Assembly (NCBI GenBank): GCA_964652975.1
Contig: CAZZCN010000101.1
Span: 1-8,720, forward strand
Length of the DNA: 8,720 nucleotides
DNA from: CAZZCN01 sp964652975
Lineage (GTDB): Bacteria; Bacillota; Clostridia; Saccharofermentanales; UBA5734
Direction of reading: 5' to 3'
Below, piece after piece: positions 7,777 to 8,720 of this stretch; position 1 is the first letter of the stretch, and each line of letters begins with the position of its first letter. The notes under the pieces are model-generated. The model was not told where the DNA came from. It made no database searches and worked only from the letters and a program-made list of their open reading frames with translations. The position numbers and the translations under genes are program-made.

Positions 7777-7897
7777 ATGAACCTTGTTGCAATTGTACCA
7801 ACCGTAATAATACGATTTTTCATTATTTACAGATTTAAACCAGAATAAAATTTGTGTATTGATTATCAATTAAGCATTGATTATGAGATGTATAGCA

Positions 7898-7926
7898 TTG
7901 AATTAATTTTAGACAGTTAATATAAT
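7898..7926 (+). promoter_or_regulatory. Possible orphan promoter
   Basis: TTGAAT (7898-7903) and a perfect TATAAT (7921-7926) are 17 bases apart on the + strand. No gene begins for another 200 bases, so it would drive either a long leader for the toxin-antitoxin operon or a small RNA. In DNA this AT-rich, a chance match is quite possible. Confidence 0.3.
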
Positions 7927-8015
7927 GTTGTGATATAAAATAATCGAAAATAGTTATAATGTTGTTTCCGGCTTATTCTATTCATAGACATTTGGCGCAA
8001 TGTTGAGTTATTAAC

Positions 8016-8059
8016 TGCAAGTAAAAACAAATGCATTTTATAAATACATATTTACTGCA
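8016..8059. repeat. Inverted repeat upstream of the toxin-antitoxin promoter
   Basis: TGCAAGTAAA (8016-8025) and TTTACTGCA (8051-8059) are complementary over nine pairs with one bulged A, separated by 25 bases. It ends 12 bases before the -35 box at 8072. It could be a second regulator site; there is no T-run, so it is not a terminator. Confidence 0.4.
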
Positions 8060-8071
8060 TATTGTTAGAAC

Positions 8072-8100
8072 TTGACAAAGAATAAATATAGTATTATGAT
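8072..8100 (+). promoter_or_regulatory. Promoter of the toxin-antitoxin operon
   Basis: A perfect TTGACA (8072-8077) and TATGAT (8095-8100) are exactly 17 bases apart, giving a transcription start near 8107 and a leader of about 26 bases before GTG 8133. The strength of the promoter and its overlap with an inverted repeat fit an operon that is strongly expressed unless repressed. Confidence 0.8.
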
Positions 8101-8116
8101 ACATATGTCATAATAC
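8091..8116. promoter_or_regulatory. Likely antitoxin operator, 9-base perfect inverted repeat
   Basis: GTATTATGA (8091-8099) and TCATAATAC (8108-8116) are exact reverse complements around an eight-base spacer. The left arm covers most of the -10 box, so a bound dimer would block RNA polymerase. XRE-type antitoxins such as HigA usually repress their own operon through such sites; that HigA binds here is inferred. Confidence 0.7.
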
Positions 8117-8120
8117 ATTG

Positions 8121-8125
8121 GGAGG
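8121..8125 (+). promoter_or_regulatory. Ribosome binding site choosing the GTG start of the toxin
   Basis: GGAGG is seven bases before GTG 8133. The in-frame TTG at 8118 is immediately upstream of this site and cannot use it, so the toxin is taken to start at 8133. Confidence 0.8.
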
Positions 8126-8132
8126 ACAATCA

Positions 8133-8483
8133 GTGTTTTACATCAAGTATTATGAAACCGAACGAGGACAGAAGCCTGTAGAAGAATTCATCGAATCGTT
8201 GGAAGAGAACATGCAAGTTAAGGTATTGCGTCAGATTAGTTTGCTCAAGGAATATGGAAACAAACTTCGTGAGCCACACTCATCAATAGTAGGCAAAGGG
8301 ATATACGAACTTAGAATAATTGAATCTGGCAATATAGTAAGGGTTTTCTATTTTTTTAAAATTGGTAAAGTAATAATTATTACCAATGGAATAGTCAAAA
8401 AGACACAGAAGCTTCCGCCTTCTGCAATAAAATTAGCAGAACTATATAAGAAAGATTATGAGAGGAGAAATTTTAATGGATGA
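8133..8483 (+). CDS. higB: HigB-like toxin of the RelE superfamily (phage Gp49-like)
   Basis: Predicted toxin of 116 residues, the usual size for the Gp49-like HigB family (PF05973), whose members are mostly ribosome-associated mRNA-cleaving enzymes. The family pattern is clear: an N-terminal strand FYIKYYE, two helices with PVEEFIESL and a KVLRQISLLKEYG segment, then YELRI (58-62), VRVFYFF (69-75) with R70, and KKTQKLP (89-95). These basic and aromatic positions (R61, R70, K89, K90) are where the family places its substrate-binding residues. The start is GTG 8133, set by GGAGG at 8121-8125. The toxin gene comes first and overlaps the antitoxin gene by eight bases, the order typical of HigBA systems. 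Nothing suggests inactivation. The exact target is not shown by the sequence. Confidence 0.9.
   Translation: MFYIKYYETERGQKPVEEFIESLEENMQVKVLRQISLLKEYGNKLREPHSSIVGKGIYELRIIESGNIVRVFYFFKIGKVIIITNGIVKKTQKLPPSAIKLAELYKKDYERRNFNG
8461..8467 (+). promoter_or_regulatory. Ribosome binding site of the antitoxin gene
   Basis: AGAGGAG lies eight bases before ATG 8476, within the last codons of the toxin gene. It would let the antitoxin be made efficiently from the shared message. Confidence 0.75.
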
Positions 8484-8720
8484 TTTCGAAAAACACTTAA
8501 ATAAGAAATTACAGAATCCTGCATTTGCCAAAAATTGGCAGGAATCCGAGGCGGAACATGAACTTGTAAAAGCGCTTATTGAAGCTCGCAACGCGGCTGG
8601 AATGACTCAACAGCAGCTATCCAGCAAGTCTGACATTGACCAGGCAGTACTTAGTAGGATTGAGTCAGGAAAAGCCAATCCAAGTATAAAAACTCTCCAG
8701 AAAGTTGCAAACGGACTTGG
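8476..8720 (+). CDS. higA: HigA-like XRE-family antitoxin (partial, cut by the window end)
   Basis: The first 81 complete codons of an antitoxin that continues past the right edge. Residues 1-28 form a charged N-terminal arm (MDDFEKHLNKKLQNPAF...). Residues about 30-81 are a typical Cro/C1-type helix-turn-helix: LIEARNAAGMTQQQLSSK, then QAVLSRIESGKANPSIKTLQ, where AVLSRIE is the recognition helix. In this family the antitoxin binds and neutralises the toxin and represses the operon; the inverted repeat at 8091-8116 is the probable site. The gene overlaps the toxin gene by eight bases, which suggests coupled translation. The C-terminal end, and thus whether the protein is complete, cannot be seen. 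Confidence 0.9.
   Translation, partial: MDDFEKHLNKKLQNPAFAKNWQESEAEHELVKALIEARNAAGMTQQQLSSKSDIDQAVLSRIESGKANPSIKTLQKVANGL

Larger units (their letters stand above)
7777..8071. other. AT-rich intergenic stretch with short repeats
   Basis: About 295 bases between the repeat array and the toxin-antitoxin promoter. No coding region is supported. It contains the direct repeats ATTGATTAT (7858-7866, 7876-7884), AGCATTGA (7873-7880, 7894-7901) and TATAATGTTGT (7921-7931, 7955-7965), a perfect palindrome AGTTA-T-TAACT (8006-8016) and a longer inverted repeat at 8016-8059. Confidence 0.5.

Noticed and set aside
8118..8132. Toxin start at TTG 8118
   Set aside because: The ribosome binding site GGAGG lies after this codon and is well placed for GTG 8133 instead.

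Overview
This is an AT-rich window of bacterial DNA. It most likely comes from a low-GC Firmicute of the Clostridia type. The evidence is the base composition, strong AGGAGG-like ribosome binding sites, TTGACA/TATAAT promoters, and an output domain on the first response regulator that recalls a small Clostridia-associated family. No gene here fixes the genus, so the assignment is inference.

Left part (1-6126): a signalling cluster on the + strand. After about 270 bases without a recognisable gene comes a response regulator with a NarL-like receiver but no DNA-binding domain. Its C-terminal half resembles a DUF6514-type domain. After a 121-base gap with a candidate promoter comes a very large soluble hybrid histidine kinase: four PAS domains, GAF, HisKA, HATPase, receiver and HPt. 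It overlaps by 11 bases a receiver-HD-GYP protein, a predicted cyclic-di-GMP phosphodiesterase with all visible catalytic motifs intact. The three genes have the parts of a multistep phosphorelay (kinase His, internal receiver Asp, HPt His, separate receiver Asp). One output would be removal of c-di-GMP. The other would be the unknown C-terminal domain of the first regulator. No DNA-binding output and no GGDEF cyclase lie in the window.

Middle part (6127-7776): a short convergent gap that looks less AT-rich than its surroundings and has no convincing terminator. It is followed, on the - strand, by an intact AAA_14/DUF4143-family ATPase. Its promoter is clear (TTGCTT, 17 bases, TATAAT). The -35 box lies inside the first of four direct repeats with an exact 33-base period and an invariant 16-base core, an operator-like or iteron-like arrangement directly upstream of the gene.

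Right part (7777-8720): an AT-rich intergenic stretch with short direct and inverted repeats and a possible orphan promoter. It leads into a HigBA-type toxin-antitoxin operon. A near-consensus promoter (TTGACA, 17, TATGAT) overlaps a perfect 9+9-base inverted repeat, the expected site of antitoxin autoregulation. The toxin gene starts with GTG and overlaps by 8 bases the antitoxin gene, which runs off the right end of the window.

The most unusual points are the ATPase promoter built into the 33-base repeat array and the receiver fused to a non-DNA-binding, DUF6514-like domain. Both need database searches that could not be run here.
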